The position numbers and the translations under genes were made by a program. A DNA stretch of 64,000 nucleotides from Streptococcus mitis (lineage in GTDB: Bacteria > Bacillota > Bacilli > Lactobacillales > Streptococcaceae). The notes under the pieces are model-generated. The model was not told the origin of the DNA. It did not search any database and was given only the letters and a program-made list of their open reading frames with translations. Below are positions 17,403 to 28,124 of the stretch, in pieces. Location of the stretch: contig MKYF01000007.1 of assembly GCA_001914195.1 (NCBI GenBank), forward strand, positions 1 to 64,000. Reading direction: 5' to 3'. The first letter of the stretch is position 1. Each line of letters begins with the position of its first letter.

Positions 17403-19391
17403 ATGAAAAAAAGTCGAGTGCTTGCTGTAGCGGGAGCTACCTTATTAGCGTCAGGAGTTCTAGCTGCGTGTTCAAACACTAGTTCAAATAATGCTAAATT
17501 AGCAAAAGATTACCAATATGTTTATCAAACAGATCCAGAAACCTTGGATTATATCGTCAGCAATATCGATTCAACATCATTCGTCACAACAAATGCTGTA
17601 GATGGTTTGTTGGCTAACGATAAATATGGTAATCTGGTTCCTTCTATTGCTGAATCATGGACAGTTTCAAAAGATGGTTTGACTTATACCTATAAAATCC
17701 GTAAGGATGCTAAATGGGTAACTGCAGAAGGAGAAGAATATGCTCCTGTCACTGCTAAAGACTTTGTCACTGGTTTGAAGCATGCGGTAGATGGGAAATC
17801 AAAAGGACTTTCAATCGTTAGCTCTTCTATTAAGGGATTAGAAGCATATATTAAGGGTGAAACAAGCGATTTTTCAACCGTCGGAGTAAAGGCACTCGAT
17901 GATCAAACACTAGAATATACCTTGAACCAGCCAGAAACTTTCTGGAATGACAAGACAACTAGTGGTGTTTTGATGCCGGTTAATGAAGAATTCTTAACTT
18001 CAAAAGGGGAAGGTTTTGGTGCCCCAACAGATGCCAACTCTATTCTTTATAACGGTCCATTTGTCTTGAAGGCTGTAACTCCTAAATCATCTATCGAGAT
18101 GGCTAAAAATGACACTTACTGGGACAAAGAAAATGTAAAAATTGAGAACGTTAAGCTCACTTTCTGGGATGGTAAGGACCAAGATGTCATTGCCAAAGGT
18201 TTTGCTGATGGTCAATATAGCAAGGCTCGTATCTTCCCTACAAGTTCTACATATGAAAAATATGCAGCTGACTTTAAAGATAACATTTACTTTAATGAAC
18301 CAGGAGCGGGTGTTGCAACTGTCAGTTTGAATTATGGCCGTACAACCTATAACCACACTGCCAAAACAAGTGATGCCCAAAAGACATCTACTCAGAAAGC
18401 ATTGCTAAACAAGGAATTCCGTCAAGCCTTGAACTTTGCTGTCGATCGCAATTCTTATTCAGCTCAAACAAATGGTACTGATGGAGCTGCAGTAGCCATC
18501 CGTAATACGTTTGCACCTTATAATCTTCAAGTTGGTAAGAAAACATTTGGTGAATTGGTACAAGATAGCTTGGCTAAGACAAATTCTTCTACTTGGTCAA
18601 ACGTGTCTCTAGCAGATTCTCAAAATGGACTTTACAATGAAGAAAAAGCGAAAGAAGTCTTTGCTAAAGCAAAATCAAGCCTACAAGCTGAAGGTGTTGA
18701 ATTCCCAATCCACTTGGATGCCTTGGTTATCCAAGAATCAACAGCGGTTGTAAACCGTGTTCAATCATTGAAACAATCAATTGAAAAAGTATTGGGTTCA
18801 GATAATGTTGTTGTAGATTTACAACAAATGACTCAAGCAGAAGCTTTACCAATTTCATTTAGCGCTCCAACAGCTAAAGAACAAGACTGGGATATTCATA
18901 CCTTGCTAGGATGGAACCCTGACTATCAAGATCCTTCTACTTTCTTGGATCAATTCGTCCTTAAGGGAGGAAGCACTCGCCTTTACCTTGGTATTGACCA
19001 AAACACAGATGCATCAGTAGTAAGCAAACTTGGCTTAGCTGACTATGGAAAATTACTTGATGACGCAAACAGCGAAAACCAAGATGTTCAAAAACGTTAT
19101 GAAAAATACGCAGTAGCACAAGCTTGGTTGACTGACAATGCTTTGACAATTCCAGTAATGGCTTCTCCTAAAGAAACAGCCGTTTCATATGTTTCAAAAG
19201 TTCTACCATTTAGCTCTTCATATTCTGTAGCCGGCCTTAAAGGTGAAAATTCAGGATACTTGAAGTACACTGAAGTTGGCGAAAAAGCAATTACCAAAGA
19301 AGAGTATGAAAAAGCTCGTGAAAAATGGTTGAAAGAAAAGACTGAGTCAAACGAGAAAGCTCAAAAAGAATTGGCAAGTCATGTGAAGTAA
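17403..19391 (+). CDS. amiA: Oligopeptide ABC transporter substrate-binding lipoprotein AmiA, 662 aa
   Basis: The lipoprotein signal ends LASGVLAAC with Cys23. The rest is a family-5 (OppA-type) solute-binding protein, with the DPETLDYIVSN start block and the conserved central region YNGPFVLK. It captures peptides for the AmiCDEF importer, a source of amino acids and a route for peptide signals. The promoter -10 TATAAT lies at about 17361. A hairpin after the stop probably lets only part of transcription continue into amiC, giving an excess of binding protein. Confidence 0.93.
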   Translation: MKKSRVLAVAGATLLASGVLAACSNTSSNNAKLAKDYQYVYQTDPETLDYIVSNIDSTSFVTTNAVDGLLANDKYGNLVPSIAESWTVSKDGLTYTYKIRKDAKWVTAEGEEYAPVTAKDFVTGLKHAVDGKSKGLSIVSSSIKGLEAYIKGETSDFSTVGVKALDDQTLEYTLNQPETFWNDKTTSGVLMPVNEEFLTSKGEGFGAPTDANSILYNGPFVLKAVTPKSSIEMAKNDTYWDKENVKIENVKLTFWDGKDQDVIAKGFADGQYSKARIFPTSSTYEKYAADFKDNIYFNEPGAGVATVSLNYGRTTYNHTAKTSDAQKTSTQKALLNKEFRQALNFAVDRNSYSAQTNGTDGAAVAIRNTFAPYNLQVGKKTFGELVQDSLAKTNSSTWSNVSLADSQNGLYNEEKAKEVFAKAKSSLQAEGVEFPIHLDALVIQESTAVVNRVQSLKQSIEKVLGSDNVVVDLQQMTQAEALPISFSAPTAKEQDWDIHTLLGWNPDYQDPSTFLDQFVLKGGSTRLYLGIDQNTDASVVSKLGLADYGKLLDDANSENQDVQKRYEKYAVAQAWLTDNALTIPVMASPKETAVSYVSKVLPFSSSYSVAGLKGENSGYLKYTEVGEKAITKEEYEKAREKWLKEKTESNEKAQKELASHVK

Positions 19392-19403
19392 ATAATTTTC
19401 AAT

Positions 19404-19435
19404 AGAACTTTCTCTCCATGAGGAGAAGGTTCTTT
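19404..19435 (+). terminator. Partial terminator / attenuator hairpin between amiA and amiC
   Basis: AGAACTTTCTC pairs with GAGAAGGTTCT (one G-U), loop TCCATGAG, followed by only four T residues. Readthrough into amiC is expected. Confidence 0.7.
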
Positions 19436-19457
19436 TGGGATTTTTAAAGGAAATGAT

Positions 19458-20954
19458 ATGAAAAAATATATTTTTATGCGTGTTTTGCGGTCCTTGGTTT
19501 CTATCTTCTTAGTAACAACCTTGACCTACACGATTATCTATACAATGGTTCCTCGAAAATTGATTTTCAAACAGGATACCAACTATAACAAGATTGCGAC
19601 AACTGCTGATAAACGTGATAACTATGAGAATACTGTTTATGAGCGTATGGGCTATATCGAGTACTACGATACCAAAGAGTTGCAAGAAAAAGCTAGCCAG
19701 ATGGATGCCTCTGTAACAGTTGAAGCTAATGATACCAACAAGGCTATCTATGAAAAATACATCAAACAAATCGGTCATGGTTGGACCTTGGGAGAATTTA
19801 CTGAAAGTGGCCAATTCTACGCTACTCGTGAAATCCCAATTTTTGAACGTGTTTTTCACTTCTATGCTAACTTGATTGACATTGACCATACTAATAAAAT
19901 TCAAGACCCTGAAAATCCAGACTTGAAACGTTACCTTCGTTTCGAAAACGATCCAGCGATCGGATGGTCATTGGTTGGTTCAGGTACCAAACACAAATAT
20001 CTCTTGTACTTCAACAGTCAGTTCCCATTTGTTCATCAAAACTTTGTGAACATTAATTTAGGTGACTCTTATCCAACCTATGCTAATAGTCCTGTTTTAC
20101 AGGTTATTACTCAGGGACAAGGGCAAACAAAAACAGCTCAAGTTCAGTTCCCAACAGGTAAGAAAACTTCTTCTGTAAATATTTACTCAAGAACCTACAA
20201 ATCACCTAGTCAGGCTGATTCTCGTGAAGTAGCCAACTACGGAAAAGATGATCCATATACTGCAACTGAAAGTAACTACCAATATCCTTCTATGATTGCC
20301 AGCTCTGCTGTCGTTGGATTGATTGGTTTGGTGATTTCTTATGCGATTGCTGTGCCACTTGGTTCAGCTATGGCTCGCTTCAAGAACACTTGGATTGATA
20401 GTTTCTCAACAGGGGCTTTGACCTTCTTGATGGCTCTTCCAACAATTGCCTTGGTTTATATCGTTCGTTTGGCTGGTTCTTCAATTGGCTTGCCAGATTC
20501 ATTCCCTATCTTGGGTGCTGGAGATTGGCGTTCATATGTTTTACCAGCAGTTATTCTTGGTTTATTGGGGGCTCCTGGTACAGCTATTTGGATTCGTCGT
20601 TACATGATTGACTTACAGTCACAGGACTTTGTTCGTTTTGCTCGTGCAAAAGGTTTATCTGAAAAAGAAATTTCAAACAAACACATCTTTAAAAATGCCA
20701 TGGTTCCGCTTGTTTCAGGAATTCCTGGTGCCGTTATCGGGGTTATCGGTGGTGCAACTCTTACTGAAACAGTCTTCGCCTTCCCAGGTATGGGTAAAAT
20801 GTTGATTGACTCTGTAAAAGCATCTAATAACTCTATGGTCGTTGGTCTTGTCTTCATCTTTACATGTATTTCTATCTTCTCACTTCTTTTAGGAGATATT
20901 TGGATGACCATTATTGACCCACGTATTAAATTGACTGAGAAAGGAGGCAAATAA
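19458..20954 (+). CDS. amiC: Oligopeptide ABC transporter permease AmiC, 498 aa
   Basis: The N-terminal membrane segment (residues 8-30) is followed by a long extracellular region (about 35-275) typical of AmiC, then five membrane segments with the binding-protein-dependent permease EAA loop near residues 400-420. Translated after AAAGGAAATGAT. Its stop overlaps the amiD start region, so they are coupled. Confidence 0.94.
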   Translation: MKKYIFMRVLRSLVSIFLVTTLTYTIIYTMVPRKLIFKQDTNYNKIATTADKRDNYENTVYERMGYIEYYDTKELQEKASQMDASVTVEANDTNKAIYEKYIKQIGHGWTLGEFTESGQFYATREIPIFERVFHFYANLIDIDHTNKIQDPENPDLKRYLRFENDPAIGWSLVGSGTKHKYLLYFNSQFPFVHQNFVNINLGDSYPTYANSPVLQVITQGQGQTKTAQVQFPTGKKTSSVNIYSRTYKSPSQADSREVANYGKDDPYTATESNYQYPSMIASSAVVGLIGLVISYAIAVPLGSAMARFKNTWIDSFSTGALTFLMALPTIALVYIVRLAGSSIGLPDSFPILGAGDWRSYVLPAVILGLLGAPGTAIWIRRYMIDLQSQDFVRFARAKGLSEKEISNKHIFKNAMVPLVSGIPGAVIGVIGGATLTETVFAFPGMGKMLIDSVKASNNSMVVGLVFIFTCISIFSLLLGDIWMTIIDPRIKLTEKGGK

Positions 20955-21880
20955 TGTCTACAATCGATAAAGAAAAATTTCAGTTTGTAAAACGTGACGA
21001 TTTTGCCTCTGAAGCCATTGATGCGCCAGCTTATTCATACTGGGGTTCAGTGTTTAGACAATTTATGAAGAAAAAATCAACTGTAGTCATGTTGGGAATC
21101 TTGGTAGCTATCATTTTGATGAGTTTCATCTACCCAATGTTTTCTAAGTTTGATTTCAATGATGTCAGCAAGGTAAACGACTTTAGTGCTCGTTATATCA
21201 AGCCAAATGCTGAGCATTGGTTCGGTACAGACAGTAACGGTAAATCACTCTTTGACGGTGTCTGGTTTGGAGCTCGTAACTCTATCCTCATTTCTGTGAT
21301 TGCGACAGTGATTAACTTGGTTATCGGTGTTTTTGTCGGTGGTATTTGGGGTATTTCAAAATCAGTTGACCGTGTCATGATGGAAGTTTATAATGTCATC
21401 TCAAACATCCCATCTCTTTTGATTGTCATTGTCTTGACTTACTCAATCGGAGCTGGATTCTGGAATCTGATTTTTGCTATGAGTGTGACGACATGGATTG
21501 GAATTGCCTTCATGATCCGTGTGCAAATCTTGCGTTACCGTGATTTGGAATACAACTTGGCGTCACGTACTTTGGGAACACCAACCTTGAAGATTGTTGC
21601 CAAAAACATCATGCCACAATTGGTATCTGTTATTGTGACAACCATGACCCAAATGCTTCCAAGCTTTATCTCATACGAAGCCTTCTTGTCTTTCTTCGGT
21701 CTTGGATTACCGATTACAGTGCCAAGTTTGGGTCGTTTGATTTCAGATTATTCACAAAACGTAACAACCAATGCTTACTTGTTCTGGATTCCATTGACAA
21801 CTCTTGTCTTGGTATCCTTGTCCCTTTTCGTAGTTGGTCAAAACTTAGCGGATGCTAGTGATCCACGTACACATAGATAG
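20954..21880 (+). CDS. amiD: Oligopeptide ABC transporter permease AmiD, 308 aa
   Basis: An OppC-type N-terminal domain with one membrane segment (about 37-60) precedes a five-segment permease domain (about 100-300). The [18 protein letters not shown] block is typical of OppC/AmiD. The start ATG shares a base with the amiC stop (ATAATG), with GGAGGCAAATA upstream. Confidence 0.94.
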   Translation: MSTIDKEKFQFVKRDDFASEAIDAPAYSYWGSVFRQFMKKKSTVVMLGILVAIILMSFIYPMFSKFDFNDVSKVNDFSARYIKPNAEHWFGTDSNGKSLFDGVWFGARNSILISVIATVINLVIGVFVGGIWGISKSVDRVMMEVYNVISNIPSLLIVIVLTYSIGAGFWNLIFAMSVTTWIGIAFMIRVQILRYRDLEYNLASRTLGTPTLKIVAKNIMPQLVSVIVTTMTQMLPSFISYEAFLSFFGLGLPITVPSLGRLISDYSQNVTTNAYLFWIPLTTLVLVSLSLFVVGQNLADASDPRTHR

Positions 21881-21888
21881 GAGTAGAA

Positions 21889-22956
21889 ATGACAAAAGAA
21901 AAAAATGTAATTTTGACTGCTCGCGATATTGTCGTGGAATTTGACGTTCGTGACAAAGTATTGACAGCCATTCGCGGCGTTTCTCTTGAACTAGTTGAAG
22001 GAGAAGTATTAGCCTTGGTAGGTGAGTCAGGATCAGGGAAATCTGTTTTGACAAAGACTTTCACAGGTATGCTTGAAGAAAATGGTCGCATTGCTCAAGG
22101 AAGCATTGACTACCGTGGTCAAGATTTGACAGCCTTGTCTTCTCACAAGGATTGGGAACAAATTCGTGGTGCTAAGATTGCGACTATCTTCCAAGATCCA
22201 ATGACTAGTTTGGACCCAATTAAAACAATTGGTAGTCAGATTACAGAAGTTATTGTAAAACACCAAGGAAAAACAGCTAAAGAAGCGAAAGAATTGGCCA
22301 TTGACTACATGAATAAGGTTGGGATTCCAGATGCAGATAGACGTTTTGATGAATACCCATTCCAATATTCTGGAGGAATGCGTCAACGTATCGTTATTGC
22401 GATTGCCCTTGCCTGCCGACCTGATGTCTTGATTTGTGATGAGCCAACGACTGCCTTGGATGTGACCATCCAAGCACAGATTATTGATTTGCTCAAATCT
22501 TTACAAAACGAGTATCATTTCACAACAATCTTTATTACCCACGACCTTGGTGTGGTGGCAAGTATTGCGGATAAGGTAGCGGTTATGTATGCAGGAGAAA
22601 TCGTTGAGTATGGAACTGTTGAGGAAGTCTTCTATGACCCTCGCCATCCATATACATGGAGTCTCTTGTCTAGCTTGCCTCAGCTTGCTGATGATAAAGG
22701 GGATCTTTACTCAATCCCAGGAACACCTCCGTCACTTTATACTGACCTGAAAGGGGATGCCTTTGCCTTGCGTTCTGACTATGCAATGCAGATTGACTTC
22801 GAACAAAAAGCTCCTCAATTTTCAGTATCAGAGACACATTGGGCTAAAACTTGGCTACTTCATGAGGATGCTCCAAAAGTAGAAAAACCAGCTGTGATTG
22901 CAAATCTCCATGATAAGATTCGTGAAAAAATGGGATTTGCCCATCTGGCTGACTAG
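21889..22956 (+). CDS. amiE: Oligopeptide ABC transporter ATP-binding protein AmiE, 355 aa
   Basis: Walker A GESGSGKS near residue 45, signature YSGGMRQR near 162, Walker [13 protein letters not shown] near 181, and the OppD-type C-terminal extension [13 protein letters not shown]. It powers uptake together with AmiF. The gene lies 8 bp after amiD. Confidence 0.95.
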   Translation: MTKEKNVILTARDIVVEFDVRDKVLTAIRGVSLELVEGEVLALVGESGSGKSVLTKTFTGMLEENGRIAQGSIDYRGQDLTALSSHKDWEQIRGAKIATIFQDPMTSLDPIKTIGSQITEVIVKHQGKTAKEAKELAIDYMNKVGIPDADRRFDEYPFQYSGGMRQRIVIAIALACRPDVLICDEPTTALDVTIQAQIIDLLKSLQNEYHFTTIFITHDLGVVASIADKVAVMYAGEIVEYGTVEEVFYDPRHPYTWSLLSSLPQLADDKGDLYSIPGTPPSLYTDLKGDAFALRSDYAMQIDFEQKAPQFSVSETHWAKTWLLHEDAPKVEKPAVIANLHDKIREKMGFAHLAD

Positions 22957-22966
22957 GAGGAAGGAA

Positions 22967-23893
22967 ATGTCTGAAAAATTAGTAGAAATCAAAGATTTAG
23001 AAATTTCCTTCGGTGAAGGAAGTAAGAAGTTTGTCGCGGTTAAAAATGCTAACTTCTTTATCAACAAGGGAGAAACTTTCTCGCTTGTAGGTGAGTCAGG
23101 TAGTGGGAAAACAACTATTGGTCGTGCGATAATCGGTCTCAATGATACGAGTAATGGAGATATCATTTTTGAAGGTCAAAAGATTAATGGTAAGAAATCG
23201 CGTGAACAAGCTGCAGAATTGATTCGTCGTATCCAGATGATTTTTCAAGACCCTGCCGCAAGTTTGAATGAACGTGCGACTGTTGATTATATTATTTCTG
23301 AAGGTCTTTACAATCATCATCTGTTCAAAGATGAAGAAGAACGTAAAGAGAAAGTTAAAAATATTATCCGTGAAGTGGGACTTCTTGCTGAGCATTTGAC
23401 TCGTTACCCTCATGAATTCTCAGGTGGTCAACGTCAACGTATCGGTATTGCTCGCGCCTTGGTCATGCAACCAGACTTTGTTATTGCGGATGAGCCAATT
23501 TCAGCCTTGGACGTTTCTGTGCGTGCCCAAGTCTTGAACTTGCTCAAAAAATTCCAAAAAGAACTTGGTTTGACCTATCTCTTCATCGCCCATGACTTGT
23601 CGGTCGTTCGTTTTATTTCAGATCGTATCGCAGTTATTTACAAGGGTGTTATTGTAGAGGTTGCAGAAACAGAAGAATTGTTTAACAATCCAATTCACCC
23701 ATATACTCAAGCCTTGCTTTCAGCGGTACCAATTCCAGATCCAATCTTGGAACGTAAGAAGGTCTTGAAGGTTTACGACCCAAGTCAACACGACTATGAG
23801 ACTGATAAGCCGTCTATGGTTGAAATCCGTCCAGGTCACTATGTGTGGGCTAACCAAGCAGAATTAACACGTTATAAACAAGATATACGCTAA
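22967..23893 (+). CDS. amiF: Oligopeptide ABC transporter ATP-binding protein AmiF, 308 aa
   Basis: Start ATG 22967 follows AGGAGGAAGGAA; upstream in-frame ATGs lie inside amiE and are rejected. Walker [10 protein letters not shown], signature FSGGQRQR, Walker [12 protein letters not shown] and the OppF-type C-terminal motif [12 protein letters not shown] are visible. It is the last gene of amiACDEF. Confidence 0.95.
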   Translation: MSEKLVEIKDLEISFGEGSKKFVAVKNANFFINKGETFSLVGESGSGKTTIGRAIIGLNDTSNGDIIFEGQKINGKKSREQAAELIRRIQMIFQDPAASLNERATVDYIISEGLYNHHLFKDEEERKEKVKNIIREVGLLAEHLTRYPHEFSGGQRQRIGIARALVMQPDFVIADEPISALDVSVRAQVLNLLKKFQKELGLTYLFIAHDLSVVRFISDRIAVIYKGVIVEVAETEELFNNPIHPYTQALLSAVPIPDPILERKKVLKVYDPSQHDYETDKPSMVEIRPGHYVWANQAELTRYKQDIR

Positions 23894-23897
23894 TATT

Positions 23898-23946
23898 GGT
23901 TTTATAATTTCCATGTCAACTTTTATGGAAATTATAAACCTTTTTT
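23898..23946 (+). terminator. Intrinsic terminator after amiF
   Basis: A GGTTTTATAATTTCCAT arm pairs with ATGGAAATTATAAACC across a 10-nt loop, followed by TTTTTT. Confidence 0.9.
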
Positions 23947-24014
23947 GTTGGACTGATTTGAAAAACTTTGAAAGAATTTTCGAAAGAAATAGAATTCTTA
24001 GAAAATCATTGAAT

Positions 24015-24121
24015 TATAGTGAGATGAAATAAAATCTGAACAACTTTATTAGGAAAGTCAAATTCATTTCTAGAAAAGGTTTAGAAGTCGCGGCGAATTA
24101 CTCTAGTTTCAATCTACTATA
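24015..24121. repeat. RUP-like element, 107 bp
   Basis: The segment is exactly 107 bp, the length known for the pneumococcal RUP. Its ends are imperfect inverted repeats (left TATAGTGAGATGAAAT, right end complement TATAGTAGATTGAAACT) and it begins and ends in TA, as expected for an IS630-type target duplication. RUPs are thought to be moved in trans by the IS630-Spn1 transposase; a remnant of such an IS lies at 27841-28004. Assigned by length and ends, not by comparison with a reference. Confidence 0.6.
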
Positions 24122-24126
24122 GTCTA

Positions 24127-24280
24127 ATACTCTTCGAAAATCTCTTCAAACCACGTCAGCGTCGCCTTACCGTATATGTGTGATTGACTTCGTCAGTCTT
24201 ATCTACAACCTCAAAATACTGTTTTGAGCAGCCTGCGGCTAGCTTCCTAGTTTGCTTTTTGATTTTCATTGAGTATAATA
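24127..24280 (+). repeat. BOX element 1 (A-B-C modules)
   Basis: It begins ATACTCTTCGAAAATCTCTT (boxA), contains GACTTCGTCAGTCTTATC and TGTTTTGAG (boxB), and ends in CTGCGGCTAGC...TTGATTTTCATTGAGTATA (boxC). The ends are complementary and can fold into a long stem. It lies between convergent amiF and mleR. Confidence 0.9.
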
Positions 24281-24332
24281 TCTACAATGTAAAAAACTCT
24301 AGCTATCAGTTCATTGATAGTTAGAGTTTTTT

Positions 24333-25211
24333 CTATTCATATGATTTAAGGAGATTAAATAAGGCTTCTACTTCTGATGACGGTGTAGCTGATTTAAGGT
24401 AAGCGTAATAAACTGTAAAAGTTATCTTATCCTTCGGTATAAGAGGAATTTTTATTAAATCATCATCTTCATCAGAAAGTGCGATATTAGCCAGTAAACT
24501 AAGGCCGATCCCTTTCTTTAAAAGTTCTTTAAGGATGGCAATGTCATCAGTCTTAAAGAATATTTCTGCCTTGTTTTGATACTTTTGATTAAGCGTTTCA
24601 AAAGCTTTCAGGTGAACAAAGTGTTCATCTAAGAGTATAAAGGATTGATCTGCTAATTCTTCAAAAGCGAGGGAAGGAGCAGTGGCAAAAGGATGGTTCT
24701 TAGATAAAACGACATACAGTTCTTTACGAAATAGCTCGTGTGACTCTATTGAAGGATAGTTGAGAGGTTCAATCAAACCGAGTAGGCTTGCATCAAGGTC
24801 TCCTTTGATGAGAAGGTTTAATAACTCCACGGAGCCACCGCGGATAGGGCGTACCTTTTTTAAAAAATCGAATTTATCTTTTTCGTTTAAGGCAGCAAAG
24901 AGATACTGAATGATAATAGGAGGGAATCCTACAGTAGAGTATTGTGCCAAGGAGCGATTAATTTCTTTGTGAGTAGAAATGACCTCAGGTAAAATCAGTT
25001 CTGTATGCTTTAGAAGGATTTGTCCTTGAGGAGTTAGCTTGAAGGAACGATGCGAGGGGTCATGGTGAATCAATTTGCAGTTAAAGGATTCCTCTAAGCG
25101 CTTGATAGCATAAGAAATAGATGGTTGGCTGACTTTATGTTGTTTTGCTACTTCCGTATAGGATTGAAGCTGGCAGAGGTCATAAAAATATTGTAGATCT
25201 TTTAAATTCAT
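24333..25211 (-). CDS. mleR: LysR-family regulator, probable malolactic regulator, 292 aa
   Basis: The N-terminal winged helix-turn-helix spans residues 1-60 (YFYDLCQLQSYTEVAKQHKV, then SQPSISYAIKRLE), followed by a LysR substrate-binding domain with an effector pocket (about 90-290). Homologues next to mleS activate malolactic genes in response to malate. It is transcribed away from mleS with the XRE gene between. The start ATG 25211 has a weak GTGAG site. Naming rests on neighbourhood as well as family. Confidence 0.82.
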   Translation of the reverse strand: MNLKDLQYFYDLCQLQSYTEVAKQHKVSQPSISYAIKRLEESFNCKLIHHDPSHRSFKLTPQGQILLKHTELILPEVISTHKEINRSLAQYSTVGFPPIIIQYLFAALNEKDKFDFLKKVRPIRGGSVELLNLLIKGDLDASLLGLIEPLNYPSIESHELFRKELYVVLSKNHPFATAPSLAFEELADQSFILLDEHFVHLKAFETLNQKYQNKAEIFFKTDDIAILKELLKKGIGLSLLANIALSDEDDDLIKIPLIPKDKITFTVYYAYLKSATPSSEVEALFNLLKSYE

Positions 25212-25338
25212 ATGGGCTCACTTTCATTAGTTGGAGAAGGAAAATAAGTGGAAAACAGCAGATAAATAATTTTTATCCGTATCCTACAATTTGACTATAC
25301 GAGTATTCACCAGTTAAAATGTAAGTGAGTCAGGGATC

Positions 25339-25689
25339 TCAAAGATTATCTAAGATACTCTCAAAAATGACCAACATCTTTTCTCGTTTATCAATAGGGA
25401 GCTGTTTAATCTTCATGTTGATTCTTTTGAGTGAAAGATTGTCACTCTTATCAGAGGTTGATTCAAGGCTATCAAAATTGAAAAATTCCTCTGGGGTCAT
25501 TTCTAGGGCGTCAATCACTTTTTCAAGACTGTGAATGGTCAGATTCACATTTTGGTTTTCAAGTTGATTGATATATTTAAGCCCGAGTCCTGCTTGTTCC
25601 GAAAGTTCTTCCTGGCTCATTTTATTCTGTGTTCGAAAATATTTCACTTTTTGGGAAATATATTGTTGTAAATAGTTTTTAGTTGTCAT
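25339..25689 (-). CDS. XRE-family helix-turn-helix regulator, 116 aa
   Basis: The HTH spans about residues 10-65 (KVKYFRTQNKMSQEELSEQA, then GLGLKYINQLENQ); the C-terminal half has no recognised domain. Start ATG 25689 sits inside a perfect inverted repeat and has no Shine-Dalgarno sequence. The target is unknown; autoregulation is likely from the operator at its start. It could also influence mleS or mleR on either side. Confidence 0.85.
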   Translation of the reverse strand: MTTKNYLQQYISQKVKYFRTQNKMSQEELSEQAGLGLKYINQLENQNVNLTIHSLEKVIDALEMTPEEFFNFDSLESTSDKSDNLSLKRINMKIKQLPIDKREKMLVIFESILDNL

Positions 25690-25718
25690 ATAAATAGAAT
25701 ACAAGTTTTATATGACAA
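25683..25718. promoter_or_regulatory. Perfect 12-bp inverted repeat over the XRE gene start (candidate operator)
   Basis: TTGTCATATAAA (25683-25694) and TTTATATGACAA (25707-25718) are exact complements separated by 12 bp. They overlap the start codon and the probable promoter of the XRE gene. Confidence 0.65.
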
Positions 25719-26016
25719 AAAAACACATTAAAAAATACAAAGTACTACATAGCGAACTTATATGATATTTATTTTAATTAGGATTGTCAATTTGTATGAT
25801 TGGTTTATTTTACTCGAAACTTTTAGTAAAGAGTGATCATCGAGAGTTTGATGAGTTCAGAAATTTATAAAATATAACAACTTAAAGTAGTATCAATAAT
25901 AGTGTTTTAAGTATAAAAGAGCCTATTAGAAATTGTTCTCGTAGACTCATTATAACATATGCGTATACAATTGTATTATTTAAACAACAACGTTTTACGA
26001 ACAATTCGTTTCATGT

Positions 26017-26040
26017 GGTATAATATAAGTAAAAAGGAGG
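26017..26040 (+). promoter_or_regulatory. mleS promoter -10 and strong ribosome binding site
   Basis: TATAAT at 26019-26024 is preceded by TGTGG and followed by AAAAAGGAGG 7-8 bases before ATG 26048. The 300 bp further upstream is AT-rich, with no gene seen. Confidence 0.7.
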
Positions 26041-26047
26041 TTGCACT

Positions 26048-27673
26048 ATGACTGCACATGATATTTTAAACAATCCTTTCCTCAATAAAGGTACTGCTTT
26101 TACCTTAGAGGAGCGAAAGGAACTAGGCCTTATTGGTTTACTGCCACCGTATGTTCAAACGATTGAAGAACAAGCAGCGCAAACTTATGCACAAATGCAA
26201 ACAAAAGCCAATGATTTGGAAAAACGTCTTTTCCTAATGGAAATTTTTAATACCAACAGGACTCTTTTTTATTACCTCTTTTCTCAACATTTGGAAGAAT
26301 TCAATCCAATTGTATATGATCCAACCATTGCAGATACGATTGAAGGCTATAGTGATCTTTTTGTAGATCCCCAATATGCGGGATATCTTGATATCAATCA
26401 TCCTGAAAATATTGAAGCTACTTTGAAAAACGCTGCCGGGGGTCGCGAGATTCGTCTCATTGTTGTAACAGATGCAGAAGGAATCCTTGGAATTGGCGAC
26501 TGGGGAACAAATGGTGTCGATATTTCTGTTGGGAAATTGATGGTCTATACGGCTGCTGCTGGAATCGATCCTTCGATGGTTCTTCCTTTAGTCATTGATG
26601 CAGGGACTAACCGTGAAGAACTTCGTACCAATCCTAATTACTTAGGAAATCGTCACGAACGGGTCCGCGGAGATCGTTACTACGACTTCATTGACCAATT
26701 TGTTCAAACAGCAGAACGTCTCTTTCCTAAACTTTACCTTCACTGGGAAGATTTTGGTCGCTTGAATGCTGCCAATATTCTTGAAAAATACCGGAAACAA
26801 ATTCCGACCTTTAATGATGATATTCAAGGTACAGGAATCGTTACCTTGGGTGGTATCTTTGGTTCGCTGGATATTAGTTGTGAAAAATTAACAGATCAAG
26901 TTTATCTCTGCTATGGTGGTGGTACTGCGGGTGCAGGAATTGCCTCTCGTGTTCTTCGTGAAATGGTAAGTGAAGATCTTTCTGAAGAAGAAGCCTATAA
27001 ACGTTTCTTTATGGTTGATAAACAAGGTCTTCTCTTTGATGACATGGATGACTTGACACCAGAGCAAAAACCATTTGCTAAGAAACGTGCTGACTTTAGT
27101 AACGCAGATAAGTTGACTGATCTGCTTGAAGTAGTGAAGACTGTGAAGCCAACCATTCTTGTAGGAACTTCAACTCAGCCTAATACCTTCACTAAAGAAA
27201 TAGTAGAAGCTATGTGTGAAAACACAGAACGTCCAATGATCTTCCCTTTGTCAAATCCAACTAAATTGGCAGAAGCTGGTGCCAAAGATTTGATTGAATG
27301 GTCAGATGGCAAAGCTTTTGTCGCAACAGGAATTCCTGCCGATACGGTTTCTTATAAAGGTGTAGACTATGTGATTGGTCAAGCCAATAATGCCCTGATT
27401 TACCCAGGTCTTGGTCTAGGTATGCTGGCTTCTGAAGCAAGTCTTTTGACTGATGAAATGATTGGAGCAGCGGCGCATTCATTGAGTGGTATTGTCAATC
27501 CAGGCCAACCAGGAGCTCCTGTCTTACCACCATTCAAGTATGTAGCAGATGTTTCTATTAAAGTAGCAGAAGCAGTCGCTAAAAAAGCACAAGAGCAAGG
27601 TCTTGCACACGCTAAGGAAACAGATATGGCCAAAGCAGTTCGTGATTTGAAGTGGTATCCAGAGTATAAATAA
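26048..27673 (+). CDS. mleS: Malolactic enzyme (NAD-dependent), 541 aa
   Basis: The full-length sequence follows the malic/malolactic enzyme family, with the N-terminal block beginning [14 protein letters not shown] very like that of lactococcal MleS, the [10 protein letters not shown] motif, the metal-binding region FNDDIQGTG near residue 260 and the Rossmann stretch YGGGTAGAG near 305. It converts L-malate to L-lactate and CO2, relieving acid stress. A malic enzyme making pyruvate is the alternative, but the N-terminal sequence favours malolactic. The usual permease mleP is not downstream. Confidence 0.88.
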   Translation: MTAHDILNNPFLNKGTAFTLEERKELGLIGLLPPYVQTIEEQAAQTYAQMQTKANDLEKRLFLMEIFNTNRTLFYYLFSQHLEEFNPIVYDPTIADTIEGYSDLFVDPQYAGYLDINHPENIEATLKNAAGGREIRLIVVTDAEGILGIGDWGTNGVDISVGKLMVYTAAAGIDPSMVLPLVIDAGTNREELRTNPNYLGNRHERVRGDRYYDFIDQFVQTAERLFPKLYLHWEDFGRLNAANILEKYRKQIPTFNDDIQGTGIVTLGGIFGSLDISCEKLTDQVYLCYGGGTAGAGIASRVLREMVSEDLSEEEAYKRFFMVDKQGLLFDDMDDLTPEQKPFAKKRADFSNADKLTDLLEVVKTVKPTILVGTSTQPNTFTKEIVEAMCENTERPMIFPLSNPTKLAEAGAKDLIEWSDGKAFVATGIPADTVSYKGVDYVIGQANNALIYPGLGLGMLASEASLLTDEMIGAAAHSLSGIVNPGQPGAPVLPPFKYVADVSIKVAEAVAKKAQEQGLAHAKETDMAKAVRDLKWYPEYK

Positions 27674-27840
27674 TTCATTTCTGCTGCCTATCCTCGGGAT
27701 ACTTGGCTTATTTTGGATATGTTAGCAATCTACAGAGTTGATAACCGAAAAGTAAAGAGATTGTCGTATTGACTATTGGTTTTAAACAGTATAAAATAAC
27801 TGTCGATTTTTTGTCCGACTGCCAAGAGTCAGTTTAATAC

Positions 27841-28004
27841 TATACTAAAATCAAAACGCATTATATAATAGTGATATGAAATCAACCAAAGAAGAAATAC
27901 AAGCCATCAAAACACTTTTAAAAGACTCTAATACAACTAAATACCATAAAAGTCTTCAAATCGTTCTATTTTGTCTAATGGGCAAATCTTTGAAATTATC
28001 CTAA
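27841..28004 (+). pseudogene. IS630-type transposase remnant (IS630-Spn1-like), 42 codons
   Basis: From ATG 27876 the reading frame begins MKSTKEEIQAIKTLL, continues KYHKSLQIVLFCLMGKS and stops at 28002-28004. This matches the start of IS630-Spn1-type transposases as I recall it; the remaining few hundred codons are missing. The preceding TATACTAAAATCAAAACGCA is probably the left IS end. Only the 5' stub is left, so it cannot transpose by itself. Confidence 0.65.
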
Positions 28005-28063
28005 AAGAATTGAAAGTGTACTGAAAGAATTTTCGAAAAATTTTAAAATATTCTGAAATATTC

Positions 28064-28092
28064 TTGACAGGTGATGAAAAAGGTGGTAAGAT
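28064..28092 (+). promoter_or_regulatory. Sigma-A promoter of the attenuator leader
   Basis: TTGACA at 28064-28069, 17-bp spacer, TAAGAT at 28087-28092. Transcription should begin near 28099, about 26 nt before the leader peptide start and nearly 400 nt before the first transporter gene. Confidence 0.8.
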
Positions 28093-28124
28093 AGGAAACA
28101 TCAAAAAAGAAAGCAGAAAAAGAA

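Noticed and set aside
27674..27840. Remnant of mleP
   Set aside because: No stretch translates into a transporter-like segment in any frame.
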